A DNA stretch of 64,000 bases from Oerskovia flava (GCF_026163685.1 NZ_JAOXSR010000006.1:183589-247588), one strand, 5' to 3'. Counted from the first letter of the stretch, positions 49,199 through 58,966 are shown. Notes: generated by a model from the sequence alone, not told the origin. Made by a program: numbers and translations.

Positions 49199-50329
49199 TC
49201 AGCTGGCGAACCGGATGGGGACCAGCAGGTAGCGGTAGTGCGAGGAGTCCTCGCCGTCCAGGGACTCCTGCCCCGTGAACTCGACGGGCTTGTTCGGGTG
49301 CGTGAAGCTCAGGCGGACGAAGTCGGTACCGAGCGCACCGAGCCCGTCGAGCAGGAACGACGGGTTGAAGGCGACGGAGATCTCCTCGCCCACGAGCACC
49401 GCCTCGAGGGCCTCCGACGCCTGCGCGTCGTCACCCTGGCCGGCGTCGAGCACGACCTGGCCGTCGGTGAACGACAACCGGATCGGCGTGTTGCGCTCGG
49501 CCACCAGCGCGACACGCTTGGCCGCGTCGATGAGCGGAGCCGTGGGGACGACGGCGTGGATGGGGGTCTCGTCGGGGAAGAGCCGGCGCACGGCCGGGTA
49601 GTCGCCGTCGACGAGCTGCGACGTCGTGTGCCGGCCGCCCGCCTCGAAGCCGACGAGGTCGACCCCTGACCCGGTCGAGAGCCCGACGTTGACGAGCCCC
49701 GAGGACCCGAGGGACTTCGCGACGTCGTTGAGGGTGCGTGCCCGGACGAGCGCGACGGCCGAGTAGTCGGGGGTCACGGGCGTCCAGGTGAGCTCGCGCA
49801 GCGCCAGGCGGTAGCGGTCGGTGGCGAGCATCGTGATGCGCTCGCCCTCGATCTCGACGCGCACACCGGTGAGGAGCGGGAGCGTGTCGTCGCGGCTCGC
49901 CGCCACGGTGACCTGCGCGACGGCGTGGGTGAGCTCGTCGCCCGAGACCGTGCCGGAGAGCTCGGGCATCGTGGGCAGTGCGGGATAGTCCTCGACCGGC
50001 ATCGTCAGGAGGGTGAAGCGGCTGGCGCCGCACGTGACGATGACCTTGTTCCCCTCGACCGCGAAGTCGACCGGCTTGGCCGGCAGGGAGCGCGAGATCT
50101 CGGCGAGCAGACGACCCGAGACGAGGACCGTGCCCGGCTCGCTGACCTCGGCGGGGATCTCGGACCGTGCCGAGACCTCGTAGTCGAAGCTCGAGAGACC
50201 GATCGTCCCGACCGCGTCCGCCTCGATGCGGACCCCTGCGAGGACCGGCGCCGGTGGGCGGGTCGGCAAGGTGCGAGCCGTCCAGGTCACGGCGTCTGCC
50301 AGGACATCACGCTCAACCCGGAACTTCAT
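49199..50329 (-). CDS. dnaN: DNA polymerase III sliding clamp (beta subunit)
   Basis: Ring clamp that tethers polymerase to DNA. The 376 aa comprise the three clamp domains: N-terminal MKFRVERDVLADAVTWTARTLPTRP, middle domain from about 130 and the C-terminal RYLLVPIRFAS. Start ATG with GAGAGGGTG upstream. The leader between oriC and dnaN holds a small hairpin at 50376-50394. First gene of dnaN-gnd-recF-DUF721. Confidence 0.97.
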   Translation of the reverse strand: MKFRVERDVLADAVTWTARTLPTRPPAPVLAGVRIEADAVGTIGLSSFDYEVSARSEIPAEVSEPGTVLVSGRLLAEISRSLPAKPVDFAVEGNKVIVTCGASRFTLLTMPVEDYPALPTMPELSGTVSGDELTHAVAQVTVAASRDDTLPLLTGVRVEIEGERITMLATDRYRLALRELTWTPVTPDYSAVALVRARTLNDVAKSLGSSGLVNVGLSTGSGVDLVGFEAGGRHTTSQLVDGDYPAVRRLFPDETPIHAVVPTAPLIDAAKRVALVAERNTPIRLSFTDGQVVLDAGQGDDAQASEALEAVLVGEEISVAFNPSFLLDGLGALGTDFVRLSFTHPNKPVEFTGQESLDGEDSSHYRYLLVPIRFAS

Positions 50330-50967
50330 CCCACACCCTCTCGTCCGTGGACACGATCTTCACATGTCGGGCTCCGCTGCGCATGCGGCGCAGCACGGTG
50401 CACGTCCTGTGGATGCACCCTACGCGAGGAGCGGGACGGGAGGAACCTGAGGTGAGCGGCGTGGGCGTCGGTCCTGGCTTCCGTTCCAGCCGCAGCGGGC
50501 GAGTTGGCTCCGGTGCCCTGATGAAGGCGTGTGGATTCTTCCCGGTAGAGATGAGTCGTCATCGTCATCGGTGCTGTGCAAACCGTGGATAAGCGGTGTT
50601 CTTGCAGGTCAGAGGGTGTTTTTAGGTGTGGACCGCGCAGTGAGGTTGGCTGTGGGAAAGTCGGAGGTCCTGTGGGCGACGAGTTATCCACCACAGGCGG
50701 TCCACCGATTCACGGGGCACCGTCCACACCCAGAGGCCAGTCGTCCACAGTTATCCACAGCACTGTGCACAGCTGTGAACATTCGTCCTATGGCTACCTG
50801 CGTGTTTGTCCACGGACATCTCCACAACGCTGGGGAAACCTGTGGTCAACTCTGCCGCCCTCGGCGTGCGCCGGGAGGGAGGGCACGCTGATCGGCGTCG
50901 TTCCGGGGGACTGGTACCCACAGCACCCTCCGATCTGTACACACCCCTGTGGACAACAGTGTGCGAC
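50330..50967. other. oriC: Replication origin oriC
   Basis: A non-coding stretch between dnaN and dnaA, the usual actinobacterial origin position, dense in DnaA boxes. TTATCCACA is perfect at 50751-50759. Near matches are TTATCCACC (50684-50692), reverse TTATCCACG (50584-50592), TCGTCCACA (50741-50749), CCGTCCACA (50720-50728), TTGTCCACG (50806-50814) and reverse TTGTCCACA (50948-50956). The stretch 50595-50636 with GTGTTCTTG and GTTTTTAGG is T-rich for this genome and is the best candidate for the unwinding element. Confidence 0.9.
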
Positions 50968-51027
50968 GCCGAACAGGCGGTTGCTCGGCACGGGAGAGCA
51001 TTCGTGCCGAGCAACCGCCTGTTCGGC
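50968..51027 (-). terminator. Terminator of dnaA, 25-bp perfect stem
   Basis: Two 25-nt arms (50968-50992 and 51003-51027) pair without a mismatch around a 10-nt loop, 15 bp past the dnaA stop. It insulates oriC from dnaA transcription. Confidence 0.85.
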
Positions 51028-51042
51028 AGGGTCGAGAGGGGA

Positions 51043-52491
51043 TCAGCCGCGACGCTGCTGCTTGATCCGGCTGGTGAGCTCGGTGACCTGGTTGTACGTC
51101 GACCGGCGCTCGGCCATCTGCTCGGTGATCTTGCGGTTCGCGTGCATCACCGTGGTGTGGTCGCGGCCGCCGAACTGCTGGCCGATCTTCGGCAGGGACA
51201 GGTCGGTGAGCTCCCGGCAGAGGTACATGGCGATCTGCCGGGCCGTGACGAGCACCCGTGACCGGGAGCTCCCGCAGAGGTCCTCGATCGTCAGGCCGAA
51301 GTAGGCGGCCGTCTGGGCGATGATCGCGGCCGGGGTGATCTCCGCGGTGTCCTCGTCGGTGATGAGGTCCTTGAGCACGATCTCCGCGAGCGGCAGGTCG
51401 ACCTGCTGGCGGTTGAGGTTCGCGAAGGCCGTGACCCGGATCAGTGCGCCCTCGAGCTCCCGGATGTTCGTCGAGATCTTCGAGCCGATGTAGGACAGGA
51501 CGTCGTCCGGCGCGGCGAGCCGTTCGTTGCTCGCCTTCTTGCGGAGGATCGCGATGCGGGTCTCGAGGTCGGGCGGCTGCACGTCCGTGATGAGGCCCCA
51601 TTCGAACCGCGACCGCAGCCGGTCCTCGAAGCCGTTCAGCTGCTTCGGCGGCAGGTCGGACGTGATGACGACCTGCTTGTTGGCGTTGTGCAGGGCGTTG
51701 AACGTGTGGAAGAACTCCTCCATCGTCTGCTCCTTGCCCTGCAGGAACTGGATGTCGTCGATGAGCAGGACGTCGACGTCCCGGTAGCGGCGCTGGAACG
51801 CGCCGGCCTTGCCCTCACCGATGGAGTTGATGAAGTCGTTCGTGAACTCCTCCGAGTTCACGTAGCGCACCCGGACGTTGGGGTACAGGTTGTGGGCGTA
51901 GTGCCCGATCGCGTGCAGCAGGTGCGTCTTGCCGAGGCCCGAGTCGCCGTAGATGAACAGCGGGTTGTAGGCCTTGGCGGGTGCTTCCGCGACAGCGACC
52001 GCGGCTGCGTGCGCGAACCGGTTGGACGAGCCGATGACAAAGGTCTCGAAGATGTACTTCGGGTTGAGCCGGCTGGGCTCGGCCTGCGGGCGCTGCGCCG
52101 GGCGCGGGGCGATCGGACGCTCGGGGAACGCGGTGTAGTCGTCCAGGTCGTCCATGTCGTCAGGATCGACCGGCGGGCGTTCGACGGCGGGGCGGGACGC
52201 GGGGGAGGACACGGGGTCGGAGCTCAGTTCCGGGTCGACCGTGATGCCGAAGCGGATCTCGCGCCCGAGCGAGGAGGACATGGCCGTGACGAGCTCGTCA
52301 CGGACCCGGGTCTCGAGGTAGGTCCGGGTCTGCTCGTGCGGGACGGCGATGAATACCGTGTCGTCGAGGATCGCCATGGGCTTCGCGAGCTTGATGAAGG
52401 CGATCTGGCGCGGAGTCATGTCCGGGCTCGACTCGAGGACCGCGATGGTCTGAGCCCAGACGTCGGCGATGTTCTCGTCTGGGTGGGCCAC
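51043..52491 (-). CDS. dnaA: Chromosomal replication initiator DnaA
   Basis: Binds DnaA boxes at oriC and melts the origin. The 482 aa comprise domain I (about 1-85), a Pro/Asp linker (domain II), an AAA+ domain with Walker A GDSGLGKT and Walker B LLIDDIQFL, sensor motifs, and a DNA-binding domain IV ending GGRDHTTVMHANRKI, which reads the box. GTG at 52491 (MAHPDENIADVW) has GAAGGAAC 7 nt upstream. The frame is open to 52950, but the extra residues have no DnaA counterpart. DnaA boxes in its leader point to self-regulation. Confidence 0.97.
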   Translation of the reverse strand: MAHPDENIADVWAQTIAVLESSPDMTPRQIAFIKLAKPMAILDDTVFIAVPHEQTRTYLETRVRDELVTAMSSSLGREIRFGITVDPELSSDPVSSPASRPAVERPPVDPDDMDDLDDYTAFPERPIAPRPAQRPQAEPSRLNPKYIFETFVIGSSNRFAHAAAVAVAEAPAKAYNPLFIYGDSGLGKTHLLHAIGHYAHNLYPNVRVRYVNSEEFTNDFINSIGEGKAGAFQRRYRDVDVLLIDDIQFLQGKEQTMEEFFHTFNALHNANKQVVITSDLPPKQLNGFEDRLRSRFEWGLITDVQPPDLETRIAILRKKASNERLAAPDDVLSYIGSKISTNIRELEGALIRVTAFANLNRQQVDLPLAEIVLKDLITDEDTAEITPAAIIAQTAAYFGLTIEDLCGSSRSRVLVTARQIAMYLCRELTDLSLPKIGQQFGGRDHTTVMHANRKITEQMAERRSTYNQVTELTSRIKQQRRG

Positions 52492-53043
52492 GTGGCGTTC
52501 CTTCGGCGTCGCGCCCGGGTGACTCGGGCGAGGATCGGCGTGCTCTGGGTGGGGTCCGGCCCCGCTGAGAACGACGGAGCATCTGGTCCATCGAGATGAC
52601 CTTCGGGATGACCGTCGAGATGGTGCGAGTGTGCCATGCTGACCCGTCATCCACATAGTTGTCCACAGCCTGTGCGTGACTAGCGCCTCGTACGCGACGC
52701 AGCAACTCGGGACGTGAAGAGCGGACGATCTTGCCCCGCGGTGAGCCCGAGCACGGGCAGGCCCGCGTGGAGCCGACGAGGGGTACGGAACGGGCATACC
52801 ACGAGGGAGCTGATCGGGGAAAGCTCGGTTTGACCCCAGGGGTGCCCGCGGCGTAACGTCATACAGCCGTTCCAGGTACTTTGGCGCGCCCGTACGAACC
52901 TCTCCCACCGAGGCTCGGCTGTCGGGCGAACGCCGCACCCGGACTGGCACGGGGCAACCATCTTGGTCGCCCCGTCCTGTTGTAGCACTGCATCGTCGAG
53001 GACTTCAGACGGTGTACCTCCCCGACGTTTCTTGGAGTACCTC
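52492..53043. other. Divergent dnaA/rpmH intergenic region
   Basis: 552 bp without a gene between the start of dnaA and that of rpmH. It holds the dnaA leader, two DnaA-box-like sites (52647-52667), and the rpmH leader with GGAG 8 nt before its GTG. No clean sigma-70 promoter could be picked by eye on either strand. Confidence 0.6.
52647..52667 (+). promoter_or_regulatory. DnaA-box-like sites upstream of dnaA
   Basis: TCATCCACA (52647-52655) and TTGTCCACA (52659-52667) lie 3 bp apart in the dnaA promoter region, the same arrangement as upstream of gyrB. They fit autoregulation by DnaA. Confidence 0.65.
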
Positions 53044-53181
53044 GTGAGCAAGCGGACTTTCCAGCCGAACAACCGGCGCCGTGCGAAGACCCACGGTTTC
53101 CGGCTGCGTATGCGCACCCGCGCCGGCCGCGCCATCCTGGCCGCCCGTCGTCGTAAGGGTCGCACCGAGCTCTCTGCCTGA
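53044..53181 (+). CDS. rpmH: Ribosomal protein bL34
   Basis: 45 aa: [20 protein letters not shown] to GRTELSA, the whole bL34 sequence, a large-subunit protein. Start GTG; 6 bp separate it from rnpA. Confidence 0.98.
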   Translation: MSKRTFQPNNRRRAKTHGFRLRMRTRAGRAILAARRRKGRTELSA

Positions 53182-53187
53182 GATCAG

Positions 53188-53553
53188 GTGCTCCCCGCGG
53201 CGCACCGACTGCGCCGTTCCGTAGATTTCGAACGGGCGGTGCGCCGCGGCGTGCGTGCTGGACGATCGACCGTGGTGGTTCACCTCGTGCGCGACGCGCA
53301 GGAGGACGAACCGCCGCAGGTCGGTTTTGTCGTATCTAAAGCCGTGGGGAATGCCGTGCAGAGAAACCGCGTCAAGCGTCGGCTACGGGCCGCTGCGTCG
53401 ACGCACCTCGATGCGATGCCCCCAGGGGCTCACATCGTCGTCCGGGCGCTGCCTGCGTCCGGTGCTGCCGACTACTCCCAGCTCGATCGTGACCTGATGA
53501 GCGGGGTGGCACGCGCTGCTGACCGCTGGCAGTCGCGCGAGGCCGCACGATGA
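53188..53553 (+). CDS. rnpA: Ribonuclease P protein component
   Basis: Protein cofactor of RNase P, which trims tRNA 5' ends. 121 aa with LPAAHRLRRSVDFERAVRRG at the start and the RNA-binding signature KAVGNAVQRNRVKRRLR. Start GTG. Overlaps yidD by 4 bp (ATGA). Confidence 0.97.
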   Translation: MLPAAHRLRRSVDFERAVRRGVRAGRSTVVVHLVRDAQEDEPPQVGFVVSKAVGNAVQRNRVKRRLRAAASTHLDAMPPGAHIVVRALPASGAADYSQLDRDLMSGVARAADRWQSREAAR

Positions 53554-53888
53554 CGGCTGCGGTCCGTGAGGACACGAGCCGGGAAGACCGCCCCGACGAC
53601 CAGGACCACCACGGCGGTCCTGTGCGACGATGCGCACGCCTGCTCATGCGGCTGCCCGGCCTGGTGGTCGTCGCGCTGATCCGCGGCTACCAGATGGTCA
53701 TCTCGCCCATGACGGGTCCCACGTGCAAGTACTACCCGTCGTGCTCCCACTACGCGCTGGAGGCTGTTCGCCGGCACGGAGTGGTGCGGGGCGGGGGACT
53801 CGCCGTCTGGCGTCTGCTGCGGTGCAACCCGTGGAGCCGTGGCGGTGTGGACGACGTGCCCGACGTTCGGGAGAAGCACCCGCACTAG
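53550..53888 (+). CDS. yidD: Membrane protein insertion efficiency factor YidD
   Basis: 112 aa. The YidD core (about 33-95) holds YQMVISPMTGPTCKYYPSCSHYA and CNPWS with its conserved cysteines; an N-terminal amphipathic helix binds the inner membrane. Helps YidC insert proteins. The first 30 charged residues are a longer lead than usual. Confidence 0.95.
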   Translation: MTAAVREDTSREDRPDDQDHHGGPVRRCARLLMRLPGLVVVALIRGYQMVISPMTGPTCKYYPSCSHYALEAVRRHGVVRGGGLAVWRLLRCNPWSRGGVDDVPDVREKHPH

Positions 53889-53944
53889 TTCCCCGGGGAC
53901 ACCCGGAGGGACACGAGATGGTTGAAGGTTAGGGAGCAGTACGG

Positions 53945-55039
53945 ATGGACTTCTTCGCGTTCCTCGCCCCGATCGAGTGGGCCGTGGCGTGGATCATGTA
54001 CCTGTGCCATCAGGGCCTGGTGTACCTCGGCTTCTCCGACGGCGCGGGCCCAGGGTGGGTGCTGTCCATCGTCGGGCTGGTGATCATCATCCGTATCCTG
54101 CTGATCCCGCTGTTCTTCAAGCAGATCAAGGCGTCTCGCGGGATGCAGATGCTCCAGCCCGAGATGCAGGCGATCCAGAAGAAGTACAAGGGCAAGTCCG
54201 ACCCGGCGTCGCGTGAGGCGATGAGCCGCGAGACGATGGCGCTGTACCGCAAGCACGGGACGAACCCCTTCGCCTCCTGCATGCCGATCCTCCTGCAGTC
54301 CCCGATCTTCTTCGCGCTGTTCCGCGTCCTCAACGGCCTGGTCCCGATCTCGGACGGCCGGAACGACCCGATCGGTCCGATCGACGCCTCCGTCGCCCGG
54401 GCCATCGAGAGCTCGACGATCTTCGGAGCCCAACTCTCCGACGTCTTCGTCCGGACCGACAGCCTCCAGACGCGACTCGTCATCGCGGTCCTGATCATCG
54501 CGATGTGTGCGACGACCTTCTTCACCCAGCGCCAGCTGACGATGAAGAACATGCCGAAGGCAGCCCTCGAAGGGCCGATGGCCTCGACGCAGAAGATGAT
54601 GCTGTACTTGTTCCCCCTGATCTTCGCGATCTCCGGTGTGAACTTCCCGGTGGGTGTGCTCGTCTACTGGACGACGACGAACCTCTGGTCCATGGGTCAG
54701 CAGTTCTACACGATCAAGCGGATGCCGGCTCCCGGTTCCGAGGCCGAGAGGCTCCTCAACGAGCGCAAGGCTCGCAAGGCCAAGGCCAAGGGCATCGTCG
54801 AAGAGGCGCCTCCTGTCATCGAGCAGCCGCGTGGGCAGCGCCAGCAGCCGAAGCGGAAGAACCGTCAGCGCACCGTCGGGCAGGACGGCACCAAGCCGCG
54901 CAGTGAGCCCGCGGCGGACGCGAGCGCGAACGGTGCTGCGGACAGCGCGAGCGAGGACTCGATCGAGGACGCTCCGAGCACGGACGACGACAAGCCTGAC
55001 GCGGCTCCGCCGAAGAAGCCCAAGAAGCCGAAGAAGTAG
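53945..55039 (+). CDS. yidC: Membrane protein insertase YidC
   Basis: Inserts and folds membrane proteins, with or without the Sec translocon. 364 aa: five membrane helices (about 30-60, 105-125, 175-195, 225-250 and near 15), the family core IPLFFKQIKASRGMQMLQPE and MPILLQSPIFFALFRVL, and a Lys/Arg/Pro-rich cytoplasmic tail that ends KKPKKPKK and may touch the ribosome. GGGAG lies 9 nt before the ATG. Confidence 0.96.
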   Translation: MDFFAFLAPIEWAVAWIMYLCHQGLVYLGFSDGAGPGWVLSIVGLVIIIRILLIPLFFKQIKASRGMQMLQPEMQAIQKKYKGKSDPASREAMSRETMALYRKHGTNPFASCMPILLQSPIFFALFRVLNGLVPISDGRNDPIGPIDASVARAIESSTIFGAQLSDVFVRTDSLQTRLVIAVLIIAMCATTFFTQRQLTMKNMPKAALEGPMASTQKMMLYLFPLIFAISGVNFPVGVLVYWTTTNLWSMGQQFYTIKRMPAPGSEAERLLNERKARKAKAKGIVEEAPPVIEQPRGQRQQPKRKNRQRTVGQDGTKPRSEPAADASANGAADSASEDSIEDAPSTDDDKPDAAPPKKPKKPKK

Positions 55040-55112
55040 TAGCCCGACCCACCTCGAGCAGCAGTCCGGGCCAACACCCTGGGACGCTCCGTGAGATTGC
55101 CAAGGAGTCATG

Positions 55113-55634
55113 ATGACGTCGACGGATACGCCAGTGCCCGCTGAAGGTCCGATCGAGGAGAACACGACCCTCGAGGAAGAGGGTGAGATCGCGGCCGACT
55201 ACCTCGAGGAGCTGCTCGACATCGCGGATCTCGATGGCGACATCGAGATCGACGTCGAGCATGACCGCGCTGCCGTCGAGATCGTCACGGAGGACGAGGG
55301 ATCGCTCAGCCAGCTCGTCGGTGCTGAAGGAGAGGTGCTGGACGCTCTGCAGGAGCTGACGCGCCTCGCTGTGCAGACGCGCACGGGGGAGCGCAGCCGG
55401 CTGATGCTCGATGTGGCTGGGCATCGGGCGGAGCGGCGTCGAGAGCTGACCGCCCTGGCCGAGGCGGCGATCGCCCGTGTCCGCGAGTCCGGCTCTCCCG
55501 AGAACCTTGCGCCGATGAACGCGTTCGAGCGTAAGGTCGTCCACGATGCTGTGGCGGCGGCAGGCCTCACGAGCGACTCGCAGGGCACCGACCCTGCCCG
55601 CTACGTCGTGATCCAGCCAGCAACTGCCAGCTAG
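55113..55634 (+). CDS. jag: RNA-binding protein Jag (KhpB): KH and R3H domains
   Basis: 173 aa. After an acidic N-terminus, a KH domain (about 70-115: GSLSQLVGAEGEVLDALQEL) and an R3H domain (about 115-172: PMNAFERKVVHDAV) bind RNA; the family affects division and sporulation genes. The Jag-N domain of firmicutes is missing, as in actinobacteria. ATG at 55113 has AAGGAG at better spacing than the ATG at 55110. Confidence 0.93.
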   Translation: MTSTDTPVPAEGPIEENTTLEEEGEIAADYLEELLDIADLDGDIEIDVEHDRAAVEIVTEDEGSLSQLVGAEGEVLDALQELTRLAVQTRTGERSRLMLDVAGHRAERRRELTALAEAAIARVRESGSPENLAPMNAFERKVVHDAVAAAGLTSDSQGTDPARYVVIQPATAS

Positions 55635-55658
55635 AGGTTCGAGACGACACAGCCACTT

Positions 55659-55700
55659 CACAGCCGCGTCATGTTCCACGTGAAACAGGGCGCGGCTGTG
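55659..55700. repeat. 42-bp inverted repeat centred on parS-1
   Basis: Arms CACAGCCGCG and CGCGGCTGTG pair perfectly and share their exact centre with the parS site between them. It may end the yidC-jag message as well as carry parS. Confidence 0.85.
55672..55687 (+). promoter_or_regulatory. parS site 1
   Basis: TGTTCCACGTGAAACA, one base from the consensus TGTTTCACGTGAAACA; between jag and rsmG. Bound by ParB. Confidence 0.93.
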
Positions 55701-55764
55701 GCGTGTCACGGGTAGGACGAGGTACACCGCGTGGGTGGCCTGTGAGAGCGCGAACCGGTTCGGG

Positions 55765-55780
55765 CGTTTCACGTGGAACA
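55765..55780 (-). promoter_or_regulatory. parS site 2
   Basis: CGTTTCACGTGGAACA, the same TTCC variant as site 1 in opposite orientation; 40 bp before the rsmG start. Confidence 0.9.
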
Positions 55781-55819
55781 CGACGGCCGTGGTCGATGGA
55801 GTCAGAGGGAAGGAAAGAG

Positions 55820-56488
55820 ATGTCTGATGTGACGAGCGACGACTACCCGCAGGAGGCCCTGGCGACGTCCGCTGCTGTCGCCGAGTACTTCGGTCCTCGG
55901 CTGGACGCCGTCAGCCGCTTCGCGGAGATGCTGCACGATCAGGGTGAGCTGCGTGGGCTCATCGGACCGCGCGAGGTCCCGCGGATCTGGGAACGCCACA
56001 TCCTGAACTCCGCAGCGGTGACGCAGTTCCTTCCCACGACGGGAACGATCGCCGACATCGGCTCTGGGGCAGGCCTCCCGGGAATCGTCATCGCGATCAT
56101 GCGCCCCGAGGCTCAGGTCATCCTCATCGAGCCGATGGAACGCCGGTGCGCATGGCTCGAAGAGGTCGTCGCCGAGCTCGGACTCACGAACGTCGAGATC
56201 AAGCGTGGCCGGGCGGAGGAGTTCCACGACGCGTTCGAGTGCGACGCGGTGACCTCCCGTGCGGTCGCCGGACTCGACAAGCTGGTGCGGATGTCGATGC
56301 CACTGGTCAAGTCCGGTGGGCAGATGGTGGTACTCAAGGGGAAAAATGTCGCGCAGGAGATCGACCCCGCGCGCAAGGTGCTACGGAAGCTGCGTGGTCG
56401 CGAACCGGAGATCCTTGAGGCCTCGACGGTTCCCGGTGTGGAGATCACGACAGTGGTCCGCATCGTGCGGCAGACTGGGGGCCGCTGA
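55820..56488 (+). CDS. rsmG: 16S rRNA (guanine527-N7)-methyltransferase RsmG (GidB)
   Basis: Methylates G527 of 16S rRNA; its loss gives low-level streptomycin resistance. 222 aa with a Rossmann methyltransferase fold: IWERHILNSAAV, SAM-binding DIGSGAGLPGIVIAI, and SRAVAGLDKL. ATG at 55820 with GGAAGG upstream fits the family start. Confidence 0.96.
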   Translation: MSDVTSDDYPQEALATSAAVAEYFGPRLDAVSRFAEMLHDQGELRGLIGPREVPRIWERHILNSAAVTQFLPTTGTIADIGSGAGLPGIVIAIMRPEAQVILIEPMERRCAWLEEVVAELGLTNVEIKRGRAEEFHDAFECDAVTSRAVAGLDKLVRMSMPLVKSGGQMVVLKGKNVAQEIDPARKVLRKLRGREPEILEASTVPGVEITTVVRIVRQTGGR

Positions 56489-56645
56489 GGCTCCACCCTC
56501 GGTCCCACCGGGTTCGGACGGATGCCGATGGGGGAGCGCTCTCCGCGCGCTCACGTGATCGTGTGCAGAACACGGAAGCGGCATGGCGCGCGGGCCGGTG
56601 TACGTCACGCATGCTGTACTGGTGAGTCGAACGAGGGAGTCAGGT

Positions 56646-57761
56646 GTGAGCGAGGGTTCCGACGGATCCGATGAGGCAGTCGCCTCCCGGGACTTTCAGC
56701 GCGATGGACAGGCCAGCGCCGGCTCGTCGGGGGACGACCAGCGTCGACGCGACCTGATGGCGAGCCTTCCGGACACCGACGACTCCACACCACTCGCCGC
56801 ACAGCTGGCGATGGATGCCCGTCGACGGATCGAGCTCCACGGACGGCAGTTCCCGCGGCCGGAGCGAACCCGTGTGATCACGGTGGCCAACCAGAAGGGT
56901 GGCGTGGGGAAGACGACCACCACGGTCAACCTCGCTGCAGGGCTGGCGCAGGCCGGACTCAACGTCCTCGTTATCGACAACGACCCGCAAGGCAACGCCT
57001 CGACCGCGCTGGGTGTCGACCACCGTGCGGGAACGCCGTCGGTCTACGACGTCCTGGTCGACGGCGCATCACTCGCGAGCACCGTGCAGCAGTGCCCTGA
57101 CATTCCGACGCTGTGGTGCGTGCCGGCGACGATCGACCTTTCCGGTGCGGAGATCGAGCTGGTCTCGCTTGTTTCACGTGAAACGCGCCTGCGCCGAGCG
57201 GTCGACGAGTACCTGCAGGAGCGCGTGGAGGCTGGTCAGGACCCCATCGACTACGTCCTGGTCGACTGCCCCCCGAGCCTTGGTCTGCTGACCGTGAACG
57301 CCTTTGTGGTGGCGCGTGAGGTACTGATTCCGATCCAGTGCGAGTACTACGCGCTCGAAGGGCTCAGCCAGCTGCTCAAGACGATCGAGCTCATCAAGGC
57401 GCACCTCAACCCCCGGCTCCACGTGTCGACCATCCTCCTCACCATGTATGACGGGAGGACGAACCTTGCGCAGCAGGTCGCGAGCGAGGTGCGCACGCAC
57501 TTCCCGGACCAGACGCTGAAGACGACCGTGCCACGGTCGGTACGCATCTCGGAGGCTCCGAGCCACGGGCAGTCGGTGATGACCTACGACCCGGGTTCCA
57601 CCGGGGCTCTTGCCTATCTGGAAGCGGCGCGCGAGGTCTCGGAGCGCGGTGCGCGCGGTGGTCGTCCACCTGAGCATCACACAGGCGCAGCGAACGGCGG
57701 CACGTCCGAGTCGGGCGTTCGCCCTGATGAGGCGATCATGAACCACGAGGAGGCACGATGA
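56646..57761 (+). CDS. parA: Chromosome partitioning ATPase ParA
   Basis: Moves ParB-bound origins apart. 371 aa with deviant Walker [15 protein letters not shown], Walker [13 protein letters not shown] and the DNPQGN switch; N-terminal 75 residues are disordered. parS site 3 lies inside the gene. GTG at 56646 has GAGGGAG 6 nt upstream; an in-frame ATG at 56583 would add 21 residues. Coupled to parB by a 4-bp overlap. Confidence 0.96.
   Translation: MSEGSDGSDEAVASRDFQRDGQASAGSSGDDQRRRDLMASLPDTDDSTPLAAQLAMDARRRIELHGRQFPRPERTRVITVANQKGGVGKTTTTVNLAAGLAQAGLNVLVIDNDPQGNASTALGVDHRAGTPSVYDVLVDGASLASTVQQCPDIPTLWCVPATIDLSGAEIELVSLVSRETRLRRAVDEYLQERVEAGQDPIDYVLVDCPPSLGLLTVNAFVVAREVLIPIQCEYYALEGLSQLLKTIELIKAHLNPRLHVSTILLTMYDGRTNLAQQVASEVRTHFPDQTLKTTVPRSVRISEAPSHGQSVMTYDPGSTGALAYLEAAREVSERGARGGRPPEHHTGAANGGTSESGVRPDEAIMNHEEAR
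57170..57185 (+). promoter_or_regulatory. parS site 3, inside parA
   Basis: TGTTTCACGTGAAACG, with the perfect palindromic core GTTTCACGTGAAAC. In frame it codes for VSRET. Confidence 0.93.
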
Positions 57762-58966
57762 GTGAGAAGCGGCGGGGACTGGGCCGGGGACTCGGTGCGC
57801 TGATCCCGACGAGCCCGGAGGGGAAGCGTCCCGTCGACGTGTTCTTCCCGCCGGCACCGGAGGGTGAGGAGTCGGGGAGGTCCACAGGGGAGGGGCAGCC
57901 CGAGCACCAGGCGACGACGGTGCTGACCGTCGAGCGTGATGGAGCGTCGGCCGACCCGGCATCCGTCGACACCTTCGACGCGGATTCGCTCCAGGACGCC
58001 TCCAACGGTGACGGGTCGAGCGACCGGGTCGATGAAGAACTGCGATCGAGCGACAAGGACACGGCCGTTGGTTCCAACGGTGTTTCACGTGAAACGGAGC
58101 GGCCAGCACCGGCCGTGAGCGACGATCATCTCGTGCCGGTTCCTGGCGCGACGTTCGCCGAGCTCCCCGTCGACCTGATCCGCCCGAACTCCAGGCAGCC
58201 ACGAACGGTCTTCGACGAGAGCGAGCTGGAAGAGCTCATCGGGTCGATCGCCGAGATCGGCGTCCTCCAGCCGGTCGTGGTGCGCCGCGATCCCGACCAG
58301 GCCGGCCGCTTCGAGCTCATCATGGGCGAGCGCCGGCTCCGTGCGACGCAGGCCGCCGGCCTCGAGGTGATCCCGGCGATCATCCGTGACACGGACGACT
58401 CGGACCTCTTGCGCGATGCTCTGCTGGAGAACCTTCACCGCAGTGCCCTGAACCCTCTGGAAGAGGCCGCGGCGTACCGTCAGCTGTTGGACGACTTCGG
58501 CTGCACGCATGAGGAGCTCGCGACTCGGATCTCACGCAGCCGACCGCAGATCTCCAACACCCTGCGCCTCCTTCGCCTGCCTCCCCTGGTGCAGCGACGG
58601 GTCGCCGCTGGTGTGCTGAGTGCTGGCCACGCCCGCGCGCTGCTGGGTCTCACCGACGGCGGAGAGATCGAGCGACTGGCACAGAAGATCGTCTCCGAGG
58701 GGCTGTCAGTCCGTGCGACGGAGGAGATCGTGGCGCTGGGTGGTTTGACCAGCCGTCCGGACCCGGTGCGCCGACCCCGGGCCGGGCAGCGGAGCGCGGC
58801 GATCGACGAGCTCGCGTCCAGACTGTCCGACCGGTTCGAGACCAGGGTCAAGGTCGACCTCGGCAAGAACAAGGGGCGTCTGACCGTGGAGTTCGCCTCC
58901 GTGGAGGATCTCAACCGGATCCTCGACGTGATAGCCCCTGAGGATCCAGGTCTTCTGAAGAAGTAG
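57758..58966 (+). CDS. parB: Chromosome partitioning protein ParB
   Basis: Binds parS and spreads along DNA as a CTP-dependent clamp. 402 aa: N-terminal ParA-stimulating [12 protein letters not shown], a long acidic linker (about 30-125), the CTPase domain with [13 protein letters not shown] and the phosphate motif [10 protein letters not shown], an HTH ([23 protein letters not shown]) and a C-terminal dimer domain. parS site 4 lies inside the gene. Confidence 0.97.
   Translation: MSEKRRGLGRGLGALIPTSPEGKRPVDVFFPPAPEGEESGRSTGEGQPEHQATTVLTVERDGASADPASVDTFDADSLQDASNGDGSSDRVDEELRSSDKDTAVGSNGVSRETERPAPAVSDDHLVPVPGATFAELPVDLIRPNSRQPRTVFDESELEELIGSIAEIGVLQPVVVRRDPDQAGRFELIMGERRLRATQAAGLEVIPAIIRDTDDSDLLRDALLENLHRSALNPLEEAAAYRQLLDDFGCTHEELATRISRSRPQISNTLRLLRLPPLVQRRVAAGVLSAGHARALLGLTDGGEIERLAQKIVSEGLSVRATEEIVALGGLTSRPDPVRRPRAGQRSAAIDELASRLSDRFETRVKVDLGKNKGRLTVEFASVEDLNRILDVIAPEDPGLLKK
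58081..58096 (+). promoter_or_regulatory. parS site 4, inside parB
   Basis: TGTTTCACGTGAAACG, same sequence as site 3 and again coding for VSRET, here in the disordered linker of ParB. Confidence 0.93.

Noticed and set aside
55751..55762. Perfect 12-bp palindrome CGAACCGGTTCG upstream of rsmG
   Set aside because: It shares AACCGGTT with the pectate lyase operators, but a 12-bp palindrome is expected by chance several times in 64 kb and rsmG is not a sugar gene.
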